DNA of 33,396 nucleotides, taken from assembly GCA_027306655.1 (NCBI GenBank), contig DAHUZL010000151.1, positions 1-33,396 of the forward strand, given 5' to 3'. Below are positions 32,958-33,396 of this stretch, in pieces. A program made the position numbers and the translations under genes. The DNA is from Candidatus Dormiibacterota bacterium (GTDB taxonomy: Bacteria > Chloroflexota > Dormibacteria > Aeolococcales > Bog-877). Within the stretch, counting starts at the first letter, position 1. Every line of letters begins with the position of its first letter. The notes below the pieces were generated by a model that was not told the DNA's origin, did not search any database, and saw nothing but the letters and a program-made list of their open reading frames with translations.

Positions 32958-33396
32958 CACCTTCGACTCAATCGGGTCTGCTTGTGGCGCTCCCACTCGC
33001 CGCGCAGCTCCGGCACCCGCGCCTGCCACCAGGCGTAGAACGCGTCCAGCCCCTCCAACCGGGCCCGGCGGCCCGGGGGCTCGCCGGCGAGCGCCTGGAG
33101 TCCCTGCGCCAGCACCGCTCGCGCCGTGTGGAGCTCGCTCTGGTCGAAGACCTGCTCATCCCAGGCGTCCAGACGCAGCCGGAACCGATCAGCCCGCTCG
33201 CCCCGTACGTGGAGCCGGTCGACCAGCCGGAAGCGCACCAGCATCCCGGTGGCGCCGCTGATCGAGCCCGTGCTGGCGTCCAGCGCCTCGGCGATCTGGG
33301 CGGCGGTCTGCTCGACCGGTTCGCAGACCAGGAGCCAGCCCAGCACCCGGCCCGCCATCCGCGGCAGGCCGTGCGCCTTCGCCGTCCACCCCCCGA
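32957..33396 (-). CDS. MarR/GbsR-like transcriptional regulator, 5' end beyond window
   Basis: Frame stays open to the edge (..WTAKAHGLPRMAGRVLGWLLVCEPVEQTAAQIAEALDASTGSISGATGMLVRFRLVDRL), HTH pattern; stop overlaps the ATPase ATG (TGATG). Confidence 0.8.
   Translation of the reverse strand, partial: GGWTAKAHGLPRMAGRVLGWLLVCEPVEQTAAQIAEALDASTGSISGATGMLVRFRLVDRLHVRGERADRFRLRLDAWDEQVFDQSELHTARAVLAQGLQALAGEPPGRRARLEGLDAFYAWWQARVPELRGEWERHKQTRLSRR

Overview
High-GC bacterial chromosomal window of mostly housekeeping and metabolic genes. No rRNA, tRNA, transposon or CRISPR array was recognised. The left third (minus strand) carries a possible leaderless start at the left edge, a radical SAM protein, pyrG, an MBL-fold hydrolase, a trypsin-like/PDZ protein, a GNAT acetyltransferase, an ACT-domain malic enzyme and ilvD. 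Divergent from ilvD is a plus-strand branched-chain amino acid cluster: attenuator, 63-aa ORF, ilvB-ilvN-ilvC-leuA-leuB-cimA-leuC-leuD, then an ACT/DUF5612-like protein. A signalling block follows (EAL protein, hybrid histidine kinase, single-domain receiver) with an orphan family-5 solute-binding protein. The right third has an SDR, a thiosulfate sulfurtransferase preceded by a possible Cys-containing leader ORF, a PRC-barrel-like protein, two tandem HtrA-type proteases, an enoyl-CoA hydratase, and a DrrAB-like ABC exporter with a MarR/GbsR-like regulator cut by the window end. The strongest non-coding signal is an ilv attenuator at 9197-9382: consensus promoter, near-leaderless 27-aa leader peptide with a Leu/Val/Ile run, a 9-bp antiterminator and a perfect 12-bp terminator with a T-tract. 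Other items of interest are a trypsin-like protein that appears to have lost all three triad residues, an N-terminally truncated VapC-like PIN gene between ilvD and the ilv promoter, and recurrent leaderless-type promoters. I did not find an unambiguous wholly new system. The attenuator, the 63-aa ORF and the DUF5612-like gene are the best candidates for new regulatory biology.
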